A stretch of DNA of 64,000 bases, taken from the NCBI GenBank assembly GCA_963575745.1, contig CAUYUJ010004527.1, positions 1 to 64,000 of the forward strand, in the 5' to 3' direction. The position numbers were made by a program, and so were the translations under genes. This document shows positions 21,591 through 33,270 of this stretch, piece by piece. The DNA is from Prorocentrum cordatum (lineage: Eukaryota; Sar; Dinophyceae; Prorocentrales; Prorocentraceae). Position 1 is the stretch's first letter. The number at the start of each line of letters is the position of its first letter. Below the pieces are notes generated by a model. That model saw only the letters and a program-made list of their open reading frames with translations. It searched no databases and was not told the origin of the DNA.

Positions 21591-22010
21591 CCACCGGGGG
21601 TGCGCAGGGAATGGTCCCCGTGCGGGGCGTTTATTCTATATGCGCCCATGTCGCAGGGCCTAGCTGGCGTGGCACTTTCTCGACACCAGAGGGGGTGCGC
21701 AGGGGGTGGTCTCTCTATACGCGCCCATGTCGCAAGGCTTAGCAGGCGTGGCACTTTCTCGACACCAGAGGGGGTGTGCAGGGGGTGGTCTCTCTATACG
21801 CGCCCATGTCGCAGGGCCTAGCAGGCGTGGCACTTTCTCGACACCAGAGGGGGTGCGCAGGGGGTGGTCTCTCTATACGCGCCCATGTCGCAGGGCCTAG
21901 CAGGCGTGGCACTTTCTCGACACCAGAGGGGGTGCGCAGGGGGTGGTCTTTCTATACGCGCCCATGTCGCAGGCTCTCTATACGCGCTAATGTCGCAGGG
22001 CCTAGCCGGC
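21591..22010 (+). repeat. Modular satellite, type B block
   Basis: About five units of roughly 75-90 bp. Same core with linker TCTATACGCGCCCATGTCGC. One further type-B unit lies alone within the type C block at about 23510. Confidence 0.9.
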
Positions 22011-22315
22011 GTGGCCTACAAGGGGGTGCCTTCGGGGTGCGGTCGCTCTCTGTTTCGGGCTCGCAAAGTGTGGCTGGCGCGGCGCTTCTCCTCTTCACCT
22101 CTCCTCTTGAGTGGCGTCACCAACGGTATCGGCGGGGCATCGGCCACCAACCTCATTCTCACATGCTTCATGCCAGCCATCATCACTCCAGCCATAATAA
22201 GTATGTGGGGTTCCTCGGTAGCGTAATGGGGGTCTGGTTTTCTTCCCCACATGTTTCGTGGGGTTCTGGTTTTCTTCCCTGCCGCGGCGCACCCGCGTCT
22301 CACCTCACACCTCCC
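22011..22315 (+). repeat. Spacer cassette, copy 1 (possible coding relic)
   Basis: A ~170-bp segment reads LLLSGVTNGIGGASATNLIL then TCFMPAIITPAIISMWGSSV. A second copy is at 26370-26532. The differences are mostly silent or conservative, and the peptide is hydrophobic enough to be a membrane segment. It has no clear start. The block AAGTATGTGGGGTTCCTCGG at its end also occurs alone at 23970. Confidence 0.5.
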
Positions 22316-22570
22316 CTCCTCACAGCACTGCTCAGCACAGCTCAGCTCAGCTCAGCACGGCACAGCTTAGCACAGCTCAGCTCAGCTCAGCACAGCAAAG
22401 CACAGCGCAGCACAGCACAGCTCACCGCAGCACAGCACACAGCACAGCACAGCACAGCTCAGTTCAACACAGCACAGCGCAGCTCAGCTCAGCTCAGCAC
22501 AGCACAGCACAGCACAGCTCACCGCAGCACAGCACAACACAGCACAGCACACAACACAGCACATCACAGC
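22316..22570 (+). repeat. (AGCAC/AGCTC)n pentamer repeat, array 2
   Basis: Pentamers CAGCA, CAGCT and CAGCG, followed by a TTCCCCACATGTTTCGTGG block. Confidence 0.85.
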
Positions 22571-22639
22571 ACCGGCGTGGCATTCCCCACATGTTTCGTG
22601 GGGTTATGGTTTTCTTCCCTGCCGCGGCGCACCCGCGTC

Positions 22640-23810
22640 TCACCTCAGCGTGGCACTTTCTCGACACCACAGGGGGTGCGCAGGGGGTGGTCTCTCACCG
22701 CGTCCGCTATGCACGACGGTCGTCCAGGCACAGCAGGCGTGGCACTTTCTCGACACCACAGGGGGTGCGCAGGGGGTGGTCTCTCACCGCGGCCGCTATG
22801 CACGACGGTCGTCCAGGCACAGCAGGCGTGGCACATTCTCGACACCACAGGGGTGCGCAGGGGGTGGTCTCTCACCGCGTCCGCTATGCACGACGGTCGT
22901 CCAGGCACAGCAGGCGTGGCACTTTCTCGACACCACAGGGGGTGCGCATGGGGTGGTCTCTCACCGCGGCCGCTACGCACGACGGTCGTCCAGGCACAGC
23001 AGGCGTGGCACATTGTCGACACCACAGGGGCTGTGCAGGGGGTGGTCTCTCACCGCGTCCGCTATGCACGACGGTCGTCCAGGCACAGCAGGCGTGGCAC
23101 ATTCTATCACACTCTCGACACCACAGGCGGTGCGCAGGGGGTGGTCTCTCACCGCAGCCGCTATGCACGACGGTCGTGCAGGCACAGCAGGCGTGGCACA
23201 TTCTCGACACCACAGGGGGTGCGCAGGGGGTGGTCTCCCACCGCGGCCGCTATGCACGACGGTCGTCCAGGCACAGCAGGCGTGGCACTTTCTCGACACC
23301 ACAGGGGGTGCGCACGGGGTGGTCTCCCACCGCGGCCGCTATGCACGACGGTCGTCCAGGCACAGCAGGCGTGGCACATTCTCGACACCACAGGGGGTGC
23401 GCAGGGGGTGGTCTCTCACCGCGGCCGCTATGCACGACGGTCGTCCAGGCACAGCAGGCGTGGCACTTTCTCGACACCACAGGGGGTGCGCAGGGGGTGG
23501 TCTCTCACCGCGGGCTCTATACGCGCCAATGTCGCAGGGCCTAGCAGGCGTGGCACTTTCTCGACACCAGAGGGGGTGCGCAGGGGGTGGTCTCTCACCG
23601 GGGTGGTCCCTCACCGCGGCCGCTATGCACGACGGTCGTCCAGGGCATAGCAGGCGCGGCATTTTCTCGACACCATAAAGGCTGCGCAGGGGGTGGTCCC
23701 TCACCGCAGCCGCCATGCACGACGGTCGTCCAGGGCATAGCAGGCGTGGCACTTTCTCGACACCATAGAGGGTGCGCAGGGGGTGGTCCTTCACCGCGGC
23801 CGCTGGCTGG
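22640..23810 (+). repeat. Modular satellite, type C block (about 12 units)
   Basis: Units of about 89 bp: core with CTCGACACCACAGGGGGTGC plus linker TCACCGCGGCCGCTATGCAC and GACGGTCGTCCAGGCACAGC. A single type-B unit is embedded near 23510. Confidence 0.95.
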
Positions 23811-24310
23811 CTCGAATCTGTCCTGGATGGAGGATAGAAGGCTAGGAAGAGGGAGGAGGTTCAAGCAATATGGCGTTGGATGACACAGAGGGGAACATTC
23901 GCGACGAGGGCTGAGAACGCAGAATTGCGCATATATGATAAACTTAAGCAAGCACATAAGATTTAAATTAAGTATGTGGGGTTCCTCGGTAGCGTAATGG
24001 TTTTCTTCCCTGCCGCGGCGCACCCGCGTCGCCTCCTCACACCTCCCCTCCTCTCTCTTCCTTCCTCTCCTTACTCGCGCTCAACACATGCACGGTCAGT
24101 ACATGAAACACGCGTCCACATGCAGCCGCACGCATGCACACACTCGCACACACAAGACGCATGTTCACTGCATCATATACCCAAGACGTATGCACAGCAT
24201 ACTGGGCAACCACGTGAGACACACGTTCCGATACGGCCGCACACGCATCATACACATACACATGACATGCCATATACAAGACGTGCGTGCAGGATTCGCA
24301 GTGGATGGCA
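23811..24310. other. Interruption of the satellite
   Basis: Unique-looking AT-richer sequence (23811-23970), then the AAGTATGTGGGGTTCCTCGG and TTTTCTTCCCTGCCGCG blocks, then a CACA-rich stretch (24084-24290). No gene. Confidence 0.4.
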
Positions 24311-26012
24311 TGAAGCTCTATGCAGGCCATGGCGCAAGGCACGGCAGGCGTGGCACTCTGTCGTCACCAGAGGGGGTGCGCAACACATGCGCGACAACAA
24401 GAGGCGTTGCACTTTCTCGACACCACAGGGGGTGCGCTGGGGGTGGTCTCCCTATCCGTTTCGGGCTCGCAAAGCGTGGCAAGCGTGGCATTTCCTCGAC
24501 ACCACAAGAGGGTGCGCTGAGGGTGGTCTCCCTAACCGTTTCGGGTTCGCAAAGCGTGGCAGGCGTGGCACTTCCTGGACACCATAAGGGGGTGCGCTGG
24601 GGGTGGTCTCCCTATCCGTCTCGTGCTCGCAAAGCGTGGCAGGCGTGCCAGTTTCTCGACACCACAGGGTGTGCGCTGGGGGTGGTCTCCCTGTCCGTTT
24701 CGGGCTCGCAAAGCGTGGCGGGCGTGGCACTTCCTCGACACCACACGGGGTGCGCTGGGGGTGGTCTCCGTGTCCGTTCCGGGCTCGCAAAGCGTGGCAG
24801 GCGTGGCAGCTCCTCGACACCATAAGGGGGTGCGTTGGGGGTGGTCTCCGTGTCCGCTTCGGATTAGCAAAGCGTGGCAGGCGTGGCGTTTCTTCGACAT
24901 CACAAGGGGGTGCGCTGGGGGTGGTTGCCCTGTCCGTTTCGGGCTCGCAAAGCGTGGCAAGCGTGGCAGTTCCTCGACACCACAGGGGCAGCGCAAGGGG
25001 TGGTCTCCCTGTCCGATTCGGGCTCGGACAGCGCGGCAGGCGTAGCACTTTCTCGACACCACAGGGGGTGCGCTGGGGGTGGTTTCCCTATCCATTTCGG
25101 GCTCGCAAAGCGTGGCAGGTGTGCCACTTCCTCGACACCACAAAGGCTGCGCTGGGGGTGGTCTCCCTATCCGTTTCGGTCTTGCAAAGTGTGGCAGGCG
25201 TGCCCCGTCCTCGACACCACAGGGGGTGCGCTGGGGGTGGTCTCCCTTTCCGGGTCTCCCTATCCGCTTCGGGCTCGCAAAGCGTGGCAGGCGTGGCACT
25301 TCTTTGACATCACAGGGGGTGCACTGGGGATGGTTTCCCTATCCATTTCGGTCTCGCAAAGCGTGGCAGGCGTGGCACTTCCTCGACACCACAGGGGGTG
25401 CGCTGGGGGTGGTCACCCTATCCGTTTCGGGTTCGCAAAACGTGGCAGGCGGGGCACTTCCTCGACACCATAGGGGGTGCGCTGGGGGTGGTCTCCCTGT
25501 CCGTTTCGGGCTCGCGAAGCGTGGCACGCTTGGCAATTCCTCGACACCACAGGGGGTGCGCCGGGGGTGGTTGCCCTATCCGTTTCGGGCTCGCAAGGCG
25601 CGGCAGGCGTGGCAGTTGTTCGACACCACAGGGGCTGAGCTGGGGGTGGTCCCCCTATCCGTTTCGAGCTCGCAAAGCGTGGCAGGCGTGGCAGTTCCTC
25701 GACACCACAGGGGCAGCGCAAGGGGTGGTCTCCCTGTCAATTTCGGTCTCGCAAAGCGTGGCAGGTGTGCCACTTCCTCGCCACCTCAGGGGCAGCGCTG
25801 GGGGTGGTCTCCCTATCCGTTTCGGGCTCGCAAAGCGTGGCAGGCGTTGCACTTTCTCGACACCACAAAGGGTGCGCTGGGGGTGGTCTCCCTATCCGCT
25901 TCGGGCTCGCAAAGCGTGGCAAGCTTGGCACTTCCTCAACATTTCAGGAAGTGCGCTGGGGGGGTCTCCCTATCCGTTTCGGATTCGCAAAGCGTGGCAG
26001 GAGTGACACTTT
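24311..26012 (+). repeat. Modular satellite, type D block (about 20 units)
   Basis: Units of about 80 bp: the core with CTCGACACCACAGGGGGTGC plus linker CCTATCCGTTTCGGGCTCGC. The first one or two units (24320-24420) carry A-like linkers. Units are more diverged than in blocks A and C. Confidence 0.95.
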
Positions 26013-26369
26013 CTCGGCACTTTCTCGACACCATAGGGGCTGCGCAGGAGGTGGTCCCTGAGCGCGGCCGCTATGCACGACGGTCGTCCAGGGCATAGCA
26101 GGCGTGGCATTTTCTCGCTGCCAGACGGGAAGCGCAGGGGGTGGTCCATCACCGCGGCCGCTATGCGCGCCGGTCGTCCAGGGCACAGCAGGCGTGGCAC
26201 TTTCTCGACACCATAGAGGGTGCGCAGGGGTTGGTCCCTCACCGCGGCCACTATCCACGACGGTCGTCCAGGCACAGCAGGCGTGGCACATTCTCGACGC
26301 CAGACGGGGTGCGCAGGGGGTGGTCCCTCACCGCGGCCGCTATGCGCGCCAGTCGTCCAGGTCACCGGG
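26013..26369 (+). repeat. Modular satellite, second type C block
   Basis: About four type C units after the D block, so the order along the locus is A-B-(spacer)-C-D-C-(spacer). Confidence 0.9.
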
Positions 26370-26532
26370 CTCGTAAGTGTGGCTGGCGCGGCGCTTCTCC
26401 TCTTCCACCTCTTGAGTGGCGTCACCAACGGTGTCGGAGGGGCAACGGCCACCAACATCATTCTCACATGCTTCACTTCAGCTATCATCACTCCAGCCAT
26501 AATATAAGTATGTGGGGTTCCTCGGTAGCGTA
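26370..26532 (+). repeat. Spacer cassette, copy 2
   Basis: Homologous to 22065-22230. It reads LLSGVTNGVGGATATNIILT before a stop at 26507. It ends with the same AAGTATGTGGGGTTCCTCGG block. Confidence 0.6.
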
Positions 26533-27648
26533 ATTGTTTTTGTTTTTGTTTTTGTTGTTGTGTTTGTTTTTGTTTTTGAACATTATTTATTCTAAAGAAT
26601 AATTATTGTTGGGCCCCCTGGTGCGCGCCCCCCCTGCGCCGCCTAGGCCGCAGCTACATTTTCATCATTTTCGTGAGGAAGCCTCAGAAAAGAGGGTGTG
26701 TACAGGATCCGGTTGTTTTGTTGTAATCCGCTTTCCCTTGCAAAAAACAATAGAAAATGACATTTCTTGTTCTAATATAATCAAATTTCAAGAATCCCTT
26801 GCAAAAAATAAGGTAAAGTGGACATTCGCGCGCGCAAGACGAAATCCTTCCAAAACCTTAGTGTTCGCAGCGATTTTAACATAAAAACATCAAAAAACCA
26901 ATGGTTTTTCAACAAAAAATTGTCAAAATCTCATCCCGCGCGCTCTTGCGGATTCGTAGGAAACCCAACACTTTTTAAACATTTCTGTCAAACGGGCTTT
27001 TGCGAGCAACTTTTTCGAACTTCTGCGACAACGGTTGCGCACCTGCCAGGGCCATCATCCCTGTCAAATAATACCATGCGGGACACATTCGTTTTTTCTT
27101 CGCGCGCGCACGCCGAAATCTCCAAAAACCATTGGGTTCTTAAGAATTTTAGCACCGCGCATCATAAAATCACACGAATCGCACCGTAGGTCCTCGAAAA
27201 ACACCTGCACGACTTTTCAAAATTTCTACCCGCGCGCGCTGTCCGAATCCTAAAAAAACCAATGGTTTTCCAACATTTATGTTACATGAGCTCGCGCGAG
27301 CTACTTTCGCACGCTCTTTCAACGGCGTTCGCGCGCCTGCCAGGGGCCACAATCCCTTGCAAAAAATACCATGCGGGACACATGCGCGCGTCGTCGCGTC
27401 GTCGTCGTCGGCATGTTGCCACAACAAGTCACTGTACCCATGCGCCAGTGTAGTAGCCAAGGTCGTCCGCAGGCCACGAAGTGAAGTGTCCGAACGTCAT
27501 AGGGCGGGAAGCTGGGTGTGGGTGGTGGCGAAGAGTCGTTTGGAAATGTGGTAGAGCTTGAACCGGCCCCCCCACAAAGTGGGGGTATTGCCCGCCTCCT
27601 ATGAAAACCCTGGCACTGGTGAGAACGGAGTGTCCCCACGTGCTAGTA

Positions 27649-27693
<45 letters not shown>

Positions 27694-27725
27694 AACTCTC
27701 ACTCTTGAAGAATAATTATTGTTGA
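26533..27725 (+). repeat. Dispersed copy of the TTG-linked unit
   Basis: (TTTTTG)n start, body 26580-27649 homologous to 7641-8549, then a (TTG)n run (27650-27692). An internal second, diverged copy of the AT-rich/GCGCGC segment lies at 27190-27400. A more diverged relative lies at 47085-47420. Confidence 0.85.
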
Positions 27726-27849
27726 TCCCCCCCCACCGGTGCACATTGATTTTTTTCGATTGAAGTGCCACCCCCGGGGCTCGCACCTTGTTTTTTCTCA
27801 AGAAAGTCTTCCTGCTCAAACTGTGCCCCTGCCCCCCGGGCTACAACAA

Positions 27850-28320
27850 CAACGGCTCCCGCCTGAGACTTCCTCGATTTTTACTCAGGACCCCCGCTCC
27901 CGCCTGAGACTTCCGCGCAATTTACTCAGGAAAGGCGCTCCCATCTGAGACTTCCTCGCAATGTAATCAAGACCCCCACTCCCGCCTGAAACTTCCGTGC
28001 AATTTACGTGGGAACGGCGTTCCCGCTTGAGACTTCTTCGAATTTTACTCAGGACCCCCGCTCCTGCCTGACATTTCCGCGCAATTGACTCAGAAACGGC
28101 GCTCCCGCCTGAGACTTCCTCGCAATTTAGTGAGGACCCCCGCTCCCGCCTGAGACTTCCGTGCAACTTGCTCAGGAACGGCGCTCCCGCTTGAGACTTC
28201 CTCGCAACTTAGTCAGGGCCCCCGCTCCCGCCCGAGATTTCCTCACAATGTACTCAGGACTGCGCTCTCGCGTGCGACGTCCTCACAAATTATTCTGGAA
28301 TTGCGTTTCGGCGCTCAGGA
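27850..28320 (+). repeat. 41-bp minisatellite, about 11 units
   Basis: Units contain GCTCCCGCCTGAGACTTCC and CGCAATTTACTCAGGAA. It follows the TTG-linked unit, as at 10583. Confidence 0.9.
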
Positions 28321-28758
<438 letters not shown>

Positions 28759-28791
28759 CCCCTTGTTCCTTCTCATCTTCCGGCGGGTCAC

Positions 28792-28874
28792 GTACTCGCC
28801 CTTGGCGGCGTTGAATCCGAGGGAGCGGCCCTCCGACTTCAGCAGGGTCTGGACAACGACGCCCGCTTCTGCGC
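28792..28874 (-). CDS. cpn60: Chaperonin-60 (HSP60/GroEL family), exon near C-terminus
   Basis: The 83-bp exon reads AEAGVVVQTLLKSEGRSLGF then NAAKGEY. This matches the chaperonin-60 segment N-A-G-x-E-G-x-V-V..G-[FY]-[ND]-A-x-x-G-E-Y of the equatorial domain, the part of the ATP-driven folding machine that binds nucleotide (known of the family). It starts after GCGAGCAG. Joined to the exon at 41026-41089 it continues NA|G-AEAG in exact frame. I end it before GTGACC, leaving the next residue (normally V or T) for a downstream exon. The downstream segment (..GIIDPTKVVR..) was not securely found. There is no stop or frameshift. Confidence 0.8.
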
Positions 28875-28986
28875 CTGCTCGCCACTGCGAAGGGGTCCCT
28901 CCTCCCCTCCCCCCCCCGTTCCAAACCTCTCTCCATCCGCCTCTCCAACTCCCCGATCCCCCCCCGTCCACCCCGCCTCCCCTCCC

Positions 28987-29154
28987 TACACCCTGCGAAA
29001 TGCTTAAGAAATCATGGGTTCAGAAATTCCTAGTCTCAGAATTTAATTAAAACCCAGATTTTCTGTCAAAATCTGAAGGATTAAATTGAAACGTTAAGAA
29101 TTTCCGAGACTCTGGCCGGAAACTTAAGTTTTCTTGAGCATCGCCTACGGTGTA
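28987..29154 (-). mobile_element. AT-rich TIR element (MITE family 2), copy 2
   Basis: Reverse complement of the family at 1221-1389. The terminal inverted repeats run about 25 bp: TACACCCTGCGAAATGCTTA against TACACCGTAGGCGATGCTCA. It lies just upstream (minus strand) of a chaperonin exon, within its intron. No clear target duplication. Confidence 0.8.
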
Positions 29155-29159
29155 CGCTG

Positions 29160-29640
29160 CTCTCCCCACCCTCTCCACCTTCCCCGCCCTACCCCCAGTG
29201 CCCATCCTCTCCCTCTCCTCTTCCCCCCCCCCTCCCCCTTCCCCAGTTCCCCCTCCCCCTCCCCTCCCTTCCCTCCCCCTCCCTCTCCCCTCCCCCTCCC
29301 CCTCCCCCTCCCCTCCCTTCCCCTCCCTCCCTTCCCCTCCCCTCCCCCTTCCTCAGTTCCCCCTCCCCCCCTCCTTTCTCTCTTCGGCATGCCGTCGGAG
29401 TGGGCCCGTGGCGTCGCCTCCCCCTCTCCTGCATGCCTGCCCCTGCCCGAGCCGTTCCCGCCCCCCCTCCCTGGCCCCCCTCCTCCCCCTCCCCTGGCCC
29501 CCTCCTCCTCCCCTCCCCTGGCCCCCCCCTCCCTGCCCCCCTGCCCTCCTTTCCCCCGCCCGTTCTCCGCTTCGCTCCCGCCTCCACGTGCCCCGACCCT
29601 CCCCGATCCCTCCTCCCTGCGCCCCCCGACGCCCCCCCAG
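29160..29640 (+). repeat. C-rich polypyrimidine tract
   Basis: CCCTCCCC-type low complexity. A short G/C-ending frame at 29641-29715 (RELAPGPTPRVLQSRG) follows a CCCCCCAG. It could be an exon but is too short to support. Confidence 0.8.
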
Positions 29641-29715
29641 TCACGCGAGAGCTCGCACCGGGGCCGACGCCGCGGGTGCTCCAGTCCCGCGGCGCCGTGA
29701 CGCTGTCACGCAGGG

Positions 29716-29870
29716 GGAGAGGAGGGGGAGGAGGAGGAGGAGGAGGAGGAGGAGGAGGAGGAGGAGGAGGAGGAGGAGGAGGAGGAGGAGGAGGAGGAGG
29801 AGGAGGAGGAGGAGGAGGGGGAGGGGGGAGGAGGAGGAGGAGGAGGAGGGAGGAGGAGGAGGAAGGAGGA

Positions 29871-29905
<35 letters not shown>

Positions 29906-30055
29906 AGGAGGAGGAGGAGGATGAGGATGAGGAGGAGGAGGAGGGGGAGGGGGAGGGGGATGGGGAGGAGGATGAGGAGGAGGATGAGGAGGAGGAGAGG
30001 AGGTGGAGGAGGAAGATGAGGAGGAGGAGGAGGGATGGTGGAGGGTGAGCTGGAG
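29716..30055 (+). repeat. (GAG)n purine tract
   Basis: About 340 bp of GAG/GGG/GAT repeats. Confidence 0.95.
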
Positions 30056-30202
30056 GAGAAGGGGGGACAGGGGGAAGGGGAAGAGGAGTAAGAGGAGTAC
30101 CAAGTGTAAACCCAGGAGTCATCCACGATGTTGGAATAAGCCCTCCCTCCAAGCTCCCTCTCAGAAGGCCCCTGCGACGGCTCCTTTCCACTGAAAGAAC
30201 TG

Positions 30203-30298
30203 CCCCGTTGGAAGACAACCGCTTGAAGACCCTGCCCCGTTGGAAGACAACCGCTTGAAGACCCTGCCTCGTTGGAAGACAACCGCTTGAAGACCCTG
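30203..30298 (+). repeat. 32-bp tandem repeat, three units
   Basis: Units begin at 30203, 30235 and 30267 and contain CGTTGGAAGACAACCGCTTG. Near-identical copies. Confidence 0.9.
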
Positions 30299-30499
30299 AA
30301 GCAAGCAACCACATTATTCTCGGGGCTCCAACGCCACGGATCAACCTGTCTGTTGCGACTTGCCGATCCTGAATCGCGCCAGAGCGCCACTGGGACTTCA
30401 ACACCGCGAATCAACGAAACTGTGGCACCTCATAATCCTGAACCCTTCCAAAACACCATGTCTTGTACGCTGATCATGAGCTTTCGTGGAACTCCGGCA

Positions 30500-30830
30500 G
30501 TGATAAAAAAACGGATGTGCGCGGCACCGAGGCCAGAACCGCAACTTGAAGAGGACCCCCCACGAATTCCGTGACGTTCTTGCAAACTCGAGAGCTACAT
30601 CTTGAGAGCGCCCCGCCCTCAGTCCGTGCAGCTGCTGCCGAGGAGAGCGAGCGCGGCGCCCACGCGAGAACCACACCTTTTGGAAGCGGCCCGCCCTCGC
30701 TCCGGTCGAGCCGCTGCCGGTGTGCTCGAGTCGGCGCGTGCGGCGCTGAAGGCGAGAGCCGCATTTTCCAAACGACCCGCCCTCCATCCGTGAAGCGGTT
30801 GCCAATAGTTTGTGGTTGTTCTTTTTTTAA
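30500..30830 (+). repeat. ~75-bp dispersed monomers, group 1
   Basis: About four degenerate monomers with GCGAGAACCACATTTTG..CCCGCCCTC..TCCGTGAAGC. Related groups lie at 34915-35150 and, reversed, at 42640-43220. Confidence 0.7.
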
Positions 30831-30839
30831 AATAAAAAG

Positions 30840-31395
30840 TATAGCCTGAGTGCAGTATCCCCAAACAGGGTTTTTAGACCCACTGCGGTTTCCAAGGTCG
30901 ATCGCGTGCCCGTCCAGTGCGGGCTGGCATGGCATGTTAAAACATGCCTCCTCCTCCTCCTCCTCGTCCGCCTCCTATTCATCCCGAAAAGCATCTCGGA
31001 GCCCAGAATTGCGAGGATGTCTCCAGCGTAACGGGCTGGACCACCTCGCGCGCGGCATTTCGGACCCCAGAGTTGCGACGATGTCTCGGGCGAAACGTGC
31101 TCAGGCGAAACGGGCCGGACCACCTCGAGCGCGGCGTCTCAGAGCTCCGAGTTGCGGGGGCCTCCTGGTGCCTCCTGGTGCCTCCTGGGGACCACCTGGG
31201 GCTTCCTCCTGGGCCTCCTGTGGCCTCCTGAACTCCACCTGGGGTTTCCTGAAGCGTCTTGGGGCTCCCAGGGGGGATATCTAACCTGTGGCCGCTTGGG
31301 CCCCTCAAAATACAGGGGGGGGCCACAAGAGCAGGAAGAATCAACGAATCGACACCGGATGTGAATTAACTTGACACGTTCTGATAAGGGGGCCT
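30840..31395 (+). repeat. Composite repeat block, segment 1
   Basis: Order of blocks: a 110-bp segment (30840-30950) also found reversed at 55670-55795; TCC run; two or three GAGGATGTCTC..GCGAAACG units; a CCTCCTGGGG array; GGATATCTAACCTGTGGCCG; and a 65-bp block starting CAAGAGCAGGAA and ending ACTTGACACGTTCTGATA. Confidence 0.75.
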
Positions 31396-31960
31396 CCTGG
31401 GGCCTCCTGGGAGCCTCCTGGGAATCTCCTGCGGACCCCTGGGGCCTGTCCTGGGCGTCCTGCGGCCTCCTGAAGGTCTCTGGGGCCTCCCCCTCCTCCT
31501 GCCTGCTCCCTCATGCACATCATCCGCCTCTTCCTTCTCCCTTCCATCTCCTCCTCCTCCTCCTCCTCCTCCTCCTCCTCCTCCACCTCCTCTTCATCCC
31601 GAACGGCATCTCGGAGCCTAGAGTTGCGAGGATGTCTCCAGCGTAACGGGCTGGACCACCTCGCGCGCGGCATCTCGAACCCCAGAGTTGCGACGATGTC
31701 TCGGGCGAAACGTGGTGCGAGGAAGTCTCAGGCGAAACGGGCCGGACCACCTCGAGCGCGGCGTCTCAGAGCTCCGAGTTGCGGGGGCCTCCTGGTGCCT
31801 CCTGGGGCCTCCTGGGGACCTCCTGGAGCTTCCTCCTGGGCCTCCTGTGGCCTCCTGAACTCCACCTGAGGTTTCCTGAAGCATCTTGGGGCTCCCGGGG
31901 GGGATATCTAACCTGTGGCCGCTTGGGCCCCTCAAAATGGAGGGGGGGCAACTTTTCGAG
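31396..31960 (+). repeat. Composite repeat block, segment 2
   Basis: CCTCCTGGGG array, CATGCACATCATCCGCCTCT, TCC run, GAGGATGTCTC units, CCTCCTGGGG array. Nearly identical to 32645-33200, indicating recent duplication. Confidence 0.8.
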
Positions 31961-32340
31961 GATGTCTCAGGCGAAACGGCCAATCCCGGCCAACTCAGAA
32001 ACGAGAGTTGTGAGGATGTCTCAAGCGAAACTGCCAAAACCATAAAATTTGTGTGAGGATGTCTCTGCTCCGCGTTCCCTCGGCCAGAGTTAGTTTCTAT
32101 CACAACAGCTCCCCGTTCAGCAAGCTGTTTGGGGAAAAATCGTGACGTCGGATGTCTGGGGTGGGCGGAAGGCAGTGCGCGCATGACGGATGCTGAGGCG
32201 GCAGAAACGACGACGGCGGGGGGACTGGGAGGCGGAGGCAGAGGCGCAGCAGCGGGAGGCGGGAGGCGGGAGGAGGGAAGAGGAACCAGGCGGGAAGTGG
32301 GAAGAGGGAGGCGGGAGAAGGAATGAGAGAGGTTGTGATT
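31961..32340. repeat. 63-bp-type units and mixed sequence
   Basis: GAGGATGTCTC units and CTCTGCTCCGCGTTCCCTCG (also at 34830), then purine-rich sequence. No gene. Confidence 0.5.
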
Positions 32341-33270
32341 GGAGCTCCTGTGCTACGAAACGTCTCAGGCAGAATGGGCCAGACCATCTCGCGCGCAACA
32401 TCTTCGAGCCTCGCTCCGAGTTGCGGGGGCCTCCTGGTGCCTCCTGGGGCCTCCTGGGGACCTCCTGGGGCTTCCTCCTGGGCCTCCTGTGGCCTCCTGG
32501 GGTTTCCTGAAACCTCTTGGGGCTCCCAGGGTGGATATCAAACCTGTGGCCGTTTGGGCCTCTCCAAATGGAGGGGGGGGCACAAGAGCAGGAAGAATCA
32601 ACGAATCGGCGCCGGATGTGTATTAACTTGACACGTTCTGATAAGCGGCCTCCTGGGGCCTCCTGGGAGCCTCCTGGGAATCTCCTGCGGACCCCTGGGG
32701 CCTGTCCTGGGCGTCCTGCGGCCTCCTGGAGCTCTCTGGGGCCTCCCCCTCCTCCTGCCTGCTCCCTCATGCACATCATCCGCCTCTTCCTTCTCCCTTC
32801 CATCTCCTCCTCCTCCTCCTCCTCCTCCTCCTCCTCCACCTCCTCTTCATCCCGAACGGCATCTCAGAGCCTAGAGTTGCGAGGATGTCTCCAGCGTAAC
32901 GGGCTGGACCACCTCGCGCGCGGCATCCCGGACCCCAGAGTTGCGACGATGTCTCGGGCGAAACTTGGTGCGAGGAAGTCTCAGGCGAAACGGGCCGGAC
33001 CACCTCGAGCGCGGCGTCTCAGAGCTCCGAGTTGCGGCGGCCTCCTGGGGCCTCCTGGGACCTCCTGGGGACCTCCTGCTCCCTCCTGGGCCTCCTGTGG
33101 CCTCGTGAACTCCACCTGCGGTTTCCTGAAGCCTCTTGGGGCTCCCAGGGGGGATATCTAACCTGTGGCCGTTTGGGCCTCTCCAAATGGAGGGGGGGGG
33201 CACAAGAGCAGGAAAAATCAACGAATCGACACCGGATGTGTATTAATTTGACACGTTCTGATAAGATCAC
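32341..33270 (+). repeat. Composite repeat block, segment 3
   Basis: Repeats the segment 2 order, with CCTCCTGGGG arrays and two copies of the 65-bp CAAGAGCAGGAA block (32582 and 33203). Confidence 0.8.

Noticed and set aside
19555-26100. Many 100-600-codon open frames in the satellite
   Set aside because: They are repeats of the same unit in different frames on both strands and start or end wherever a unit changes length.
19554-26369. CRISPR-like alternation of constant and variable segments
   Set aside because: The variable segments are not unique spacers but four recurring linkers, units are about 80-90 bp, no cas genes are present and the context is eukaryotic.
29189-30103. Poly-Pro, poly-Glu and similar ORFs
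   Set aside because: They are direct translations of trinucleotide and polypyrimidine tracts; the same holds for 10.2-11.5, 37.0-38.3, 42.9-43.1 and 62.9-63.5 kb.
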